Shown: positions 1-7,784 of the stretch, piece by piece
Layout: each line of letters starts with the position of its first letter
Position numbering within the stretch: the stretch's first letter is position 1
Origin: Pseudonocardia sp. CNS-139
Lineage (GTDB): Bacteria; Actinomycetota; Actinomycetes; Mycobacteriales; Pseudonocardiaceae
Direction: 5' to 3'
DNA length: 64,000 nt
Assembly: GCA_001942415.1 (NCBI GenBank)
Contig: MKJX01000228.1
Span: forward strand, 54,540-118,539
Notes under the pieces: generated by a model
Told to the model about the DNA's origin: nothing
What the model saw: only the letters and a program-made list of their open reading frames with translations
The model's database searches: none
Made by a program: the position numbers and the translations under genes

Positions 1-598
1 AAGTCCACGCTGCTCAAGGCCGCGCTCGGGCTCGTCCCCGCGGACGCGGCCGGGTGGTCGTCGACGGCGTCGAGGGCCGGGACGCGCTCGACCGCGTCGC
101 CTACGTGCCGCAGCGCGAGTCGGTGGACTGGGACTTCCCCATCACCGTCGGCGAGGTCGTCGAGATGGGCCGCTACCGCAGCACGGGCTGGTTCCGGCGG
201 GTCGGACGGGCCGACCGGGCGATCGCCGCCGACTGCCTGGAGCGCGTCGGGATGGCGCGGTACGGGCGCCGCCAGATCGGCCAGCTCTCCGGCGGGCAGC
301 GCCAGCGCGTGTTCCTGGCCCGGGCCCTCGCCCAGCGCGCGCCGTGCTCGTGATGGACGAGCCGTTCGCCGGGATCGACGCCCGCACCCAGGCGGACCTG
401 CTCGGGCTGCTCGGCGAGCTGCGCGACGGCGGGACGTCCGTGATCGTCGTGCACCACGACATGGGCCAGGTGCGCGCTGCGTTCGACTGGACGCTGCTGC
501 TCAACGTCCGCGCGCTCGGCTGTGGCCCGACCGCCGAGGTCCTCACGCCCGACGCCGTGCGCGCCGCGTACGGGGCCGACCCGGCCTGGACGGGCTGA
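1..598 (+). CDS. Metal (Mn/Zn-type) ABC transporter, ATP-binding protein, 5' partial
   Basis: ATPase subunit that powers a metal-ion ABC importer from the cytoplasmic side. The window opens inside Walker A: the first codons read KSTLLKAALG, so the true start lies outside. Visible motifs are the Q-loop region YVPQRESVDW, signature LSGGQRQRVFLARAL, Walker B VLVMDEPFAG and switch histidine VIVVHHD. The frame changes near base 52 and again near base 349, where one G appears to be missing between LAQRA and VLVMDE. Restoring both gives one normal ATPase. It ends 5 bases before the first permease, so the genes form an operon. The substrate-binding protein is not in the window. Family assignment is firm; the exact metal is inferred. 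Confidence 0.9.
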   Translation, partial: SPRCSRPRSGSSPRTRPGGRRRRRGPGRARPRRLRAAARVGGLGLPHHRRRGRRDGPLPQHGLVPAGRTGRPGDRRRLPGARRDGAVRAPPDRPALRRAAPARVPGPGPRPARAVLVMDEPFAGIDARTQADLLGLLGELRDGGTSVIVVHHDMGQVRAAFDWTLLLNVRALGCGPTAEVLTPDAVRAAYGADPAWTG

Positions 599-603
599 GC
601 GCC

Positions 604-1772
604 GTGTTCGGTCTCCCCTACACCGACGCCGTCGTGGTCGCCGGCGCGCTCGTGCTGGGCATCACCAGCGGCGTGCTCGGGGCGTTCGCGGTGCTGCGCC
701 GGCGCAGCCTCGTCGGGGACGCCGTCGCGCACTCGACGCTGCCCGGCGTCTGCATCGCGTTCCTCGTCGCGGGGGTGAAGGACGTACCCGGCCTGCTGGT
801 CGGCGCCGCGGTGGCCGGGGTGGTGGCGGCGCTGCTGATGGTCGGCATCGAGCGGTCGAGCCGCATCCCGCCGGACGCCGCGACCGGCGTGGTGCTCTCC
901 GGGTTCTTCGCGCTCGGCGTGGTGCTGCTGACCCACCTCGCCAACTCCACCGACGCCGACCAGGCCGGCCTGGAGAACTACCTCTTCGGGCAGGCCGCCG
1001 GGCTGCTCGCGAGCGACGTGGCCGTGATGGCCGGGCTCGGAGTGGTGGCGCTGGTCGTCGTCGGCGTCGCGCGGCGGGCGCTCACCGCCACGCTCTTCGA
1101 CCCCGGCTACGCGGGCGCGATCGGGCTGCCGGTGCGGGTTCTGGAGACCGTGATGACGGCGCTGCTGGTCGTCGCGGTGGTGATCGGGGTGCGGATCGTC
1201 GGGGCGATCCTGATGGTCGCGATGCTCGTCGTCCCGACCGTGACGGCGCGCCAGCTCGCCGACCGCTTCCCACGGGTGCTGCTGCTGGCCGGCGTCGTCG
1301 GGGCGCTGGTCGGGGTGGCCGGCGCGCTGACGGCCACCCGCGGCGAGCTGCCGACCGGGCCGGTGGTCGTGCTCACCGGGTTCGCGGTGGCGGTGGCCGC
1401 GCTGATGTTCGCGCCCGGCCGGGGCGTGCTGTGGCGGACGCGCCGGCTCGCGGCCCGGCGCCGGGCCGTGCGCCGCGACGCCGTGCTCGCCGACCCCGCA
1501 GCGCCCGTCACCGGTCCGGGCGACCGGCTGACCAGGGCGGGGCTGCGCCGGCAGGGACTGCTCGCCGCCGACGGCCGCACGCTGACGCCCGCGGGCGAAC
1601 GCGCCGCCGCCGACCTGGCCGACCGCCGGGCGCTGTGGACGGCCTGGCTCGCGCACGGCCCGTCCGTCCACCTGCCGGACGCCCGCGAACCGACCCGGCC
1701 GACCTGCGCGCCAGCCTCGGCGAGGACGCCGTCGCCCAGCTCCGCGCCCTGTCCGGCCGGGCCCAACCATGA
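604..1772 (+). CDS. Metal ABC transporter permease (ABC-3 family) with winged-helix-like C-terminal extension
   Basis: Membrane subunit of the metal importer. The N-terminal ~280 residues are strongly hydrophobic with the ABC-3 layout, beginning FGLPYTDAVVVAGALVLG and carrying the conserved segment RRRSLVGDAVAHSTLPG. After residue ~285 the protein does not stop but continues for ~105 charged residues (for example LTRAGLRRQGLLAADGRTL, then TPAGERAAADL). This resembles the DtxR-like winged-helix tail of some TroC/MntC-type permeases. One base is missing near 1692; correcting it restores the ending DLRASLGEDAVAQLRALSG and the TGA at 1770. The permease call is firm. The tail's role, perhaps metal or regulatory sensing, is inferred. 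Confidence 0.88.
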
Positions 1773-1780
1773 CCCGCGAA

Positions 1781-1860
1781 CACGCGACTCGCGCGCACTT
1801 TTCCAGCGACTCGCGCACAGACCCGCGAGTCGCTGGATTCGTGCGCGCGAGTCGCTGGAT
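1781..1860. repeat. Intergenic palindromic repeat cluster (CGCGAGTCGCTGG)
   Basis: The 13-mer CGCGAGTCGCTGG occurs twice in direct orientation (1824-1836 and 1846-1858), each followed by ATTCG. Its reverse complement lies at 1803-1815, so either downstream copy can pair with it. A weaker GCGACTCGCGCG segment lies at 1784-1795. The cluster fills the gap between two permease genes of one operon. It looks like an extragenic palindromic (REP-like) element rather than a terminator, since no T-run follows. Confidence 0.7.
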
Positions 1861-1895
1861 TCGGGTGGGCGAGTTGCTGATGGGAGGGGTGGAGC

Positions 1896-2795
1896 GTGCC
1901 TGACGGGCTGGTGATCGTCATCGTCGCCGGGCTCGTGGCGACGGCGTGCGGGTTGCTGGGGCCCTTCCTCGTGCTGCGCCGGATCGCCCTGCTCTCCGAC
2001 GCCGTCAGCCACGCGGTGCTGCCCGGGATCGTCGCGGTCTGGCTGGTGGCGCAGACCCGCGCCCCGCTGCCGGTGATCATCGGCGCCGCGGCGTTCGCGG
2101 TGGTCTGCGTGCTCGCGATCGACGCGCTGCGCGCCACCGGCCTGGTCGCCTCCGACGCCGCGATCGCGCTGGTCTTCCCCGCTCTCTTCGCGCTCGGCGT
2201 CCTGGGCATCACCCGGTTCGCCTCGGGCATCCACCTCGACCTCGACGCGACGATCTACGGCGAGATCGCGTTCGTCCCGTTCGACACGGTGCAGGTCGGC
2301 GGGTTCGAGATGGCGCGGTCCGGGCTGGTGCTCGCCGGGGTGGTGGCGCTCAACCTGGTGCTCGTCACGCTGCTGTGGAAGGAGCTCAAGGCCACGACGT
2401 TCGACCCGGACTTCAGCGCGACCGTCCGCCTGCGCCCCCGCCTGCTGTCGCGTCTCCTGCTGGTCGCCGTCGCGATCACGGCCGTGGCCTCGTTCGACGC
2501 GGTCGGCGCGATCCTCGTCGTGACGCTGCTGATCGTGCCGGCGGCCACCGCGTACCTGCTGACCGACCGGCTCGCCGTGATGGTCGGGCTGGCGGTCGGC
2601 GTCGGGTGGGTCGGCGCGGCGGGCGGGTACGCGCTGGCGCTGCCGCTGGACAGCTCCATCGCGGGCGCGATGGGCCTGGTCTGCACGGCGTGCTTCGTGG
2701 TGGCGCTGCTGGCCTCGCCGAAGCGCGGTGTGCTCGCCCGGTGGCTGCGCAGGGCTCGCCGCGCCCCCGTCGCCCCGCCTGCGGTCAGCCCGTGA
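1896..2795 (+). CDS. Metal ABC transporter permease (ABC-3 family), second subunit
   Basis: Second membrane subunit of the importer, 299 residues, intact, which is the usual length. The GTG start at 1896 is preceded by a purine-rich GGGAGGGGTGGAG. The protein begins with the hydrophobic segment LVIVIVAGLVATACGLLGPF and has the ABC-3 hallmark VLRRIALLSDAVSHAVLPG. About eight hydrophobic spans follow, including FDAVGAILVVTLLIVPAATA. It is clearly paralogous to the preceding permease but lacks that protein's C-terminal extension. The two probably form a heterodimeric channel with the upstream ATPase. Its last codons overlap the 3' end of the convergent siderophore-binding gene by 11 bases. Confidence 0.9.
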   Translation: MPDGLVIVIVAGLVATACGLLGPFLVLRRIALLSDAVSHAVLPGIVAVWLVAQTRAPLPVIIGAAAFAVVCVLAIDALRATGLVASDAAIALVFPALFALGVLGITRFASGIHLDLDATIYGEIAFVPFDTVQVGGFEMARSGLVLAGVVALNLVLVTLLWKELKATTFDPDFSATVRLRPRLLSRLLLVAVAITAVASFDAVGAILVVTLLIVPAATAYLLTDRLAVMVGLAVGVGWVGAAGGYALALPLDSSIAGAMGLVCTACFVVALLASPKRGVLARWLRRARRAPVAPPAVSP

Positions 2796-3774
2796 CGCGG
2801 GCCAGCTCCGGCTCGATCGCGTCGAGCGCGTACGGGATGCTGAGCACGGTGTTCCAGCCGAACGCCGCCTCGACGTCGCCCTCCAGGAAGATCGAGCGCG
2901 CCTCCCGGCTGACGGCGAGCTGCTGCACGAGCTGGTTCTGCTCGACCGTCGCGCGGCCGCCGGGCGTGAACGACAGCTGGTCCCAGATCAGCACGTCGCG
3001 GTCGAGCATGCTGGTCTGCTCGAAGCTCAGCGTCGCGTAGAACTGCTCGCCCGCGAGCGCGTCGATCTCGGCCGGCACGGTGAGACCGAGCTCGGTGAAG
3101 AAGCGCGAGCGCGGGTCCTCGGACGCGAACACGCCGATGTTCTCCGGACCGAACGCCGCCACGACCACCGAGCGCCCCGCGAGCTGCGGGTTGGCGGACC
3201 GGATGGCGGCGAACCGCGCCTCCAGGTCGGTGACGAGCCGTTCGGCCTCGGCGCCGCGGCCGAGCGCCTGGCCGATCAGCCGGGTGGTCTCCTGCCACGG
3301 CGAGCCGTAGTCGACGTGGTCGCCGGACTGGGTCACGGTCGGCGCGATGCGGGAGAGCTGCTGGTACTCCCCCTCCGTGATCCCGGAGTAGACGCCGAGG
3401 ATCAGGTCGGGGTCGAGCGCCGCGACGCGTTCCAGGTCGACCGTGTCCATGACGAGGATCTCCGGGTCGGAGCCGGCCGCCGCGTCCTCGGCCCACGGGT
3501 GGATCACGTCGTCCTGCGGCCCGTACCACCAGCGCACGCCCACCGGCTGCACGCCGAGCGCGTAGACGAAGTCGTGCTCCTGGTAGCCGATCGTGACGAC
3601 CCGCTGCGGCGGTGCCGGGATCGTGGTCGTGCCGTACTTGTGCTCGACCGTCGCGGGGAAGGCTCCGCTCGTCCCCGGCTCGGCGGGCGCCGGCGCCTCC
3701 GCCGTACCACCGCAGCCCGCGAGCAGTACCGCGACCGCCGCGCCGAGCGCGGCCAGGATCCGGCTGTGCCTCAT
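2785..3774 (-). CDS. Fe(III)-siderophore ABC transporter substrate-binding lipoprotein
   Basis: Extracytoplasmic receptor for ferric siderophore, anchored to the membrane. The ATG at 3774 is chosen because GGAGGTGG lies just upstream and because it gives a clean lipoprotein signal peptide (MRHSRILAALGAAVAVLLAGC, lipobox LLAGC); longer starts only add non-signal residues. After a short linker comes the FecB/FepB-type fold: RVVTIGYQEHDFVYALGV, a VDLERVAALDPDLILG segment and C-terminal repeats. Length, 329 aa, is typical. An iron-box-like sequence lies in the leader. The ATPase and permease for this receptor are not adjacent; the neighbouring importer is of the Mn/Zn type. Confidence 0.9.
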   Translation of the reverse strand: MRHSRILAALGAAVAVLLAGCGGTAEAPAPAEPGTSGAFPATVEHKYGTTTIPAPPQRVVTIGYQEHDFVYALGVQPVGVRWWYGPQDDVIHPWAEDAAAGSDPEILVMDTVDLERVAALDPDLILGVYSGITEGEYQQLSRIAPTVTQSGDHVDYGSPWQETTRLIGQALGRGAEAERLVTDLEARFAAIRSANPQLAGRSVVVAAFGPENIGVFASEDPRSRFFTELGLTVPAEIDALAGEQFYATLSFEQTSMLDRDVLIWDQLSFTPGGRATVEQNQLVQQLAVSREARSIFLEGDVEAAFGWNTVLSIPYALDAIEPELARVTG

Positions 3775-3793
3775 CCACCCACCTCCGTCGAGA

Positions 3794-3812
3794 GAAGGGC
3801 AGCCTAACCTCA
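3794..3812 (-). promoter_or_regulatory. Candidate IdeR/DmdR iron box
   Basis: Read on the minus strand the site is TGAGGTTAGGCTGCCCTTC, matching 14 of 19 positions of the actinobacterial IdeR/DmdR consensus TTAGGTTAGGCTAACCTAA. The left half is nearly perfect. It lies 20 bases before the siderophore lipoprotein start, where a repressor would block transcription or early elongation. Iron-dependent repression of that gene is the expected outcome. Confidence 0.65.
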
Positions 3813-3837
3813 TCATTCACCCGTCCAGCGACGTACG

Positions 3838-4381
3838 GTGCGAATCGTGATCTGGCCCGACGCCGCGTTCCCCGCCGATCCGTACCCCGGCGCCGTGCCC
3901 CCTTCCTCCTACGTGCACGCCGACGGGATGGCGCACGCGCTGGACGGCGGCGGCCCGCCCGGTCGGCACGTCGGCGGCGTCCCGCTCGACGCCTGGCTCG
4001 CCGAGCGCGGCGCCGCACCGGCGGCCGGGCGCGTCCCGGTGCTCGCGTACGGCTCCAACCGCTGCCCGAGCAAGATCACCTGGCTGCGCACGGCGCTGGG
4101 GCTCGGCGCCGACCCGGTGGTCGTGCTGCTCGCCCGGACCACCGGCGTGGCCGCGGTCTGGGCCGCCGGCCTGCGGAAACGCGACGGCCAGCGGCCCGCG
4201 GTGCTCGCCGCCGCACCCGGCGCGACGGAGCAGCACGCGGTCTGGCTCGCCACCCCCGAGCAGGTCACCGTGCTGGACCGCTGCGAGGGCCGCGGCGAGC
4301 GGTTCCGGCTCGCCCGGCTGCGCACGGGCACCGTCACCACCGACGACGGGATGCGCGTCGACCGGCCGTGGGTCCCATTGA
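3838..4381 (+). CDS. Gamma-glutamylcyclotransferase-like (GGCT/AIG2 fold) protein, 3' end uncertain
   Basis: The start GTG or ATG lies near 3838, divergent from the siderophore-binding gene. Residues 66-73 read VLAYGSNR, the substrate-binding YGSN signature of the GGCT/AIG2 superfamily. A later DRCEGRGERFRLARL segment supplies the acidic residue and aromatic expected in this fold. Enzymes of the family cyclise gamma-glutamyl amines, but the reaction here is not known. The reading frame has no in-frame stop before it runs into the antisense of the next gene. It meets a palindromic repeat at 4388, and a TGA in the neighbouring frame sits at 4379. A one-base error or truncation by the repeat is likely, so the end is approximate. 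Confidence 0.55.
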
Positions 4382-4387
4382 GCGCCG

Positions 4388-4456
4388 ACCGCACACAGCT
4401 CCGGGCTCCGCACACATGTTCTGACATGTGTGCGGAGGCCCGGAGCCTTGTGTGGT
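4388..4456. repeat. Palindromic repeat element at a convergent gene junction (copy 1)
   Basis: A long inverted repeat. The inner arms TCCGCACACATGT (4407-4419) and ACATGTGTGCGGA (4424-4436) enclose a 4-base loop, and CTCCGGG (4399-4405) pairs with CCCGGAG (4439-4445). Outer ACCGCACACA and TGTGTGGT add weaker pairing. The element lies between the 3' ends of two convergent genes and could act as a bidirectional terminator. A related element occurs at 48954-49025. Confidence 0.75.
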
Positions 4457-4476
4457 GGGCCGGCGCGGCTCGTGGG

Positions 4477-5590
4477 TCAGGCGCCGGCCGCCACCGCGGG
4501 GGCGGCGTGCGCCTGGCGGCCGATGCGGTACAGCCGTGCGGCGTTGTCGCCGAGGACCGCCCGCTTGGCGGACGTGTCGAAGCGCGGGTAGCGGTGGCGG
4601 AGGTGGTCGGGGAAGCGGTAGGTCGCGAGCTCCCGCACCAGCCGCCCGGGCCGGACCAGCGGGAACCCGCTGCCGAAGAGCAGCCGGTCGGCGCCGAACG
4701 CCCGCAGCAGCGCGCCGAACGCGTGCGCGAAGTCCTCGGAGCCGATCCACGGCATGATCTCGGTGAGCAGCACGTGGACGTTCGGCAGCGCCGCGAGCCG
4801 GCACAGCCGCGTCTCCTGCAGGCAGCCCGCGCCCAGCACGAACCGGACGTGCGGGAGCGCGCCGGCCAGCGCACGGAACTGGGCCGGGTCGAAACCGGCC
4901 GGTGCGACGCGCTCGGCAGCGCGGTTGCGCACGGGCAGCGCCGAACCGGCCTGCACGGGCTCGGCCCAGCGCGGCACCCGGGGCGGGCGGTCCCGCGCCG
5001 CCCCGGGCGGGGGCTCTGGGCCGTCGAACTCGCGCCTCCACGGCGCCGGGAGGGTCGACGGCCCGACCCCTATGTGGACGCGTCCGCACCGGCCGCGGCG
5101 CATCGGGCGAGGGTGCGCCGCAGCCACGGGTCGTCCAGCCGCTGCCAGCCGCGCGGGCGGTGGCGCTCGCAGAGGGTGAGGCCGCGCAGGTCGAACCGGC
5201 GCACGCGCGGCCCGAGACCGCGCGCGCCCGGCTGACCGCCGCCGGGGTCCAGCTCGCCGCTGAGGACGAACCGTCCCGGCATCCAGCCGGCCATCTCCGC
5301 GTGCCACTCCAGCGGGCTGAAGCCGAGCACGAACAGGTCGCCGAGCACCACCGGCTGCAGGACGGCGCGGTCCACGAACCCGCCGTCGAACACGTCGCGC
5401 AGCAGCGTGCGCTCGGTGACCCGTTCCACCTCGTGCCGGGGTACGCCGTTCCCGTCCAGCTCCCGCTGCCTGCGCAGCAGGTCCGTGGCGTACGCCTCCC
5501 CCGCCGGGATCGCCTGGTTGTGCGGGCTCGCGTCCACACGTGCACCTGGGCGTCCACGACGAGGATGCGCTGCCCCCCGACGGTGTACAC
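4477..5590 (-). CDS. Amidohydrolase-family metal-dependent hydrolase of the monooxygenase operon
   Basis: Last gene of the monooxygenase operon, ~371 aa when frames are joined. It starts with GTG 20 bases after the chaperonin stop. The N-terminus reads GGQRILVVDAQVHVWT, where DAQVHVW matches the metal-binding DxHxH-type start of the amidohydrolase-2 family. The C-terminal half has LPHVRFVLGAGCL, MPWIGSEDFAHAFGALL and a terminal DNAARLYRI, also typical of that family. Frame breaks occur near 5540 and 5085, with possibly one more near 4920. An amidohydrolase-like gene accompanies mim/prm genes in several actinobacteria; its substrate is not known. It may process a product of propane, acetone or phenol oxidation. 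Confidence 0.75.
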
Positions 5591-5610
5591 GAGCGTCCCC
5601 GGCGTCCCGC

Positions 5611-7298
5611 TCAGCCGACCGACGGGCCGAGGCCGAGCGACTGAGGTGTGCTGGAGTCCGGCGACGGCTGCGGAATGCCCTCGTCGAGCGGGCCGAACTC
5701 CGTCATCAGCGCCTTGTTCCAGGGCGTCTGCTCCTCGGCCACCAGCGAGTTGGTGGTGAGGATCAGCCCGGCGACCGAGGCGCCGTTCTGCAGGGCCGAG
5801 CGCACGACGCGAAGAGGGTCGATGATCCCCATCTCCACCATGTTCCCGAAGCGGCCCTCCAGCGCGTCGAAGCCTTCGTCCGCGGCCATCGCGCTGACCT
5901 GCTTGACCACGTCGTCGCCGTCGTAGCCGGCGTTCGAGGCGATCAGGTGGACGGGCTCGGTGAGCGACTGGCGCACGATCTCGACGCCGATCCGGTAGTC
6001 ACCGGCGACGTCGAGCGTGTCCAGCGCGGGCTCGGCATGCAGCAGTGCCGCCCCGCCGCCCGCGACGATGCCCTCCGCGATGGCGGCCCGGGTGGCCTGC
6101 AGCGAGTCGTCGACGCGGTGGCGCACCTCCTTGGCCTCCGCGTTGGTGGGCGCGCCCACGCCGATGATCGCGGCCTTGCCGGAGAGCCGGGCGATGCGCT
6201 CGGAGAAGAAGTCCTCGTCCGTGCCGATGGTGGCCCGGGCCAGCTCGCGCGCAGCTGCCGCAGCCGCAGCTCCAGCGCCTCGCGGTCGCCCCCGCCGCCG
6301 ATGATCGTCGTGCTCTCGCTGTTCACGCGCACCTGCGTGGCGCGGCCGAGGTGCTCGACGGTCATCTGCTCCAGCGAGAACGACGAGCTCTTGCTGTGCA
6401 CCTTGCCGCCGCACAGCGCCGCCATGTCCTCCAGCAGGTGGATGCGCTTCTCGCCGAATCCGGGTGCCTTGATGGCGACGGCCTGGAACACGCGGTTCAC
6501 GTGGTTGTGCACGAGCATCTGCAGGGCGGTGCCCTCCAGCGTCTCGGCGACGATCACGAGCGGGCGCCGGTCGGCGCGCATGATCTTGTCCAGGACCGGC
6601 ATGATCGACTGGACGTCCTTGATCTTCTCCGCGGAGAAGAGGATGTACGGGTCGTCGACGACCGCTTCGAGCGTGCCCGGGTTCGTCACCATGTACGGCG
6701 AGATGTAGCCGTTGTCGAACTCGAAGTCCTCGACGAACGACACGGAGACGCCCAGCAGCGGCGAGTCCTCCACGGTCACGACGCCGTCGTCGCCGACGGT
6801 GTGCAGCGCACGGGCGACCGCGGCGCCGATCGTCATGTCGTCGTTCGCGGAGATCGCGGCGACGCGCGCGTAGTCCTGCTCGCTCGACACGGGATGCGCG
6901 ACGGACGTGAGCCGCGCCACGAGCGCGGCCACGGCCATGTCGATGCCCCGCTTGACCAGCACGGGGTTGCCGCCCGCCGTGATCGCCTTCATGCCCTGCC
7001 GGACGATCGCCTGGGCGAGCACGGTGGCAGTGGTGGTGCCGTCGCCGACGGTGTCGTTGGTCTTGACCGCGGCTTCCTTGACGAGCTGGGCACCCATGTT
7101 CTCGAACGGGTCACGCAGGTGGATCTCCCGGGCGATCGTGACGCCGTCGTTCGTCACCTCGGGAGATCCGGTGATCTTCTCGAGGATGACGTTGCGCCCC
7201 TTGGGGCCGAGCGTGCTCTTCACGGCCTCGGCCAGCTGGTCGACACCGGCCTGGAGCAGGCGACGGCCTTCCTCGCCGAATCTCAGTTCCTTCGCCAT
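5611..7298 (-). CDS. groEL: GroEL-like chaperonin dedicated to the monooxygenase (MimG type)
   Basis: Chaperonin of ~562 aa when joined across one break near 6244. The N-terminus MAKELRFGEEGRRLLQAGVD carries the canonical TLGPKGRNV and ATP-site GDGTTTATVLAQA. The C-terminus ends SLGLGPSVG and lacks the GGM-rich tail of housekeeping GroEL. The apical and equatorial halves are otherwise conserved (NDGVTIAREI, EGIVAGGGAALLH). AGGAGG lies before the ATG. Work on Mycobacterium MimABCD showed that a cluster-encoded GroEL-like protein is needed for a soluble, active hydroxylase, and the position here directly after the coupling protein fits that role. No groES is present in the cluster. A hairpin at 7360-7401 separates it from the enzyme genes. 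Confidence 0.92.
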
Positions 7299-7359
7299 TG
7301 AGGGTCCTCCTGGTGTGGGACGGGGACGTTGGTCTGCCGCGCGGGATGCGGAACAACGA

Positions 7360-7401
7360 GCCGGGCCGCCGCCTCGGGCGGTGCGGAGGCGGCGGCCCGG
7401 C
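7360..7401 (-). terminator. Strong intercistronic hairpin between mimD and the chaperonin gene
   Basis: GCCGGGCCGCCGCCTC (7360-7375) pairs perfectly with 7386-7401 over 16 bp around a 10-base loop. No U-run follows. It starts 11 bases after the coupling-protein stop and ends ~60 bases before the chaperonin start. It may act as a partial terminator or as an mRNA 3'-end stabiliser that lowers chaperonin output relative to enzyme subunits. Confidence 0.7.
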
Positions 7402-7412
7402 CGGAGGGGTCG

Positions 7413-7784
7413 CTACGAGACCGGCTTCAGGTCGAAGTCGAGGTACTCCGCGGCGTCCTCGGGGTTGGCGAACATGATCGTCCGGTCGTCGAGGTGGACC
7501 ATGCGGCCGTAGTGGGTGGACATCGCCTCCTCGAACTCGGCGGCGTTGAACCAGCCCTCCTCCTCGCCGGCCTCGTCGTCGACGTCGACGTACACCACCT
7601 CGAACTTGCCCTTGCCGTCGACGCGGATCATCGAGGGCAGGTGGGTGACGGCGACGTTGTCCAGACGGGACAGCACGTTCGCGATGAGCACCCCGACCTG
7701 GCTGTTCATCAGGGTGAACCCGCACATGTTCGACGCGGTGTTGTCCGACTTGAACGGACTCTCGGCAGTCTTGAAGGCAGTCAC
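7413..7784 (-). CDS. mimD: Monooxygenase coupling (effector) protein, MimD/PrmD
   Basis: Small regulatory component of 123 aa that binds the hydroxylase and couples NADH use to substrate oxidation. The GTG start at 7784 overlaps the stop of the small-subunit gene (GTGA). It gives VTAFKTAESPFKSDNTASN followed by MCGFTLMNSQVGVLIANVL, the conserved core of MmoB/DmpM-type effectors. The end region MFANPEDAAEYLDFDL is acidic. Its length matches family members. Tight translational coupling to the preceding gene agrees with equimolar assembly. Confidence 0.93.
   Translation of the reverse strand: MTAFKTAESPFKSDNTASNMCGFTLMNSQVGVLIANVLSRLDNVAVTHLPSMIRVDGKGKFEVVYVDVDDEAGEEEGWFNAAEFEEAMSTHYGRMVHLDDRTIMFANPEDAAEYLDFDLKPVS

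Noticed and set aside
142..2234. Very long antisense open frames across the metal transporter genes (and similar ones at 21259-24339, 51743-55990 and elsewhere)
   Set aside because: At this GC content stop codons are rare, so antisense and out-of-frame readings stay open for kilobases. Their products are Arg/Pro/Ala/His-rich, match no fold and overlap well-supported genes.
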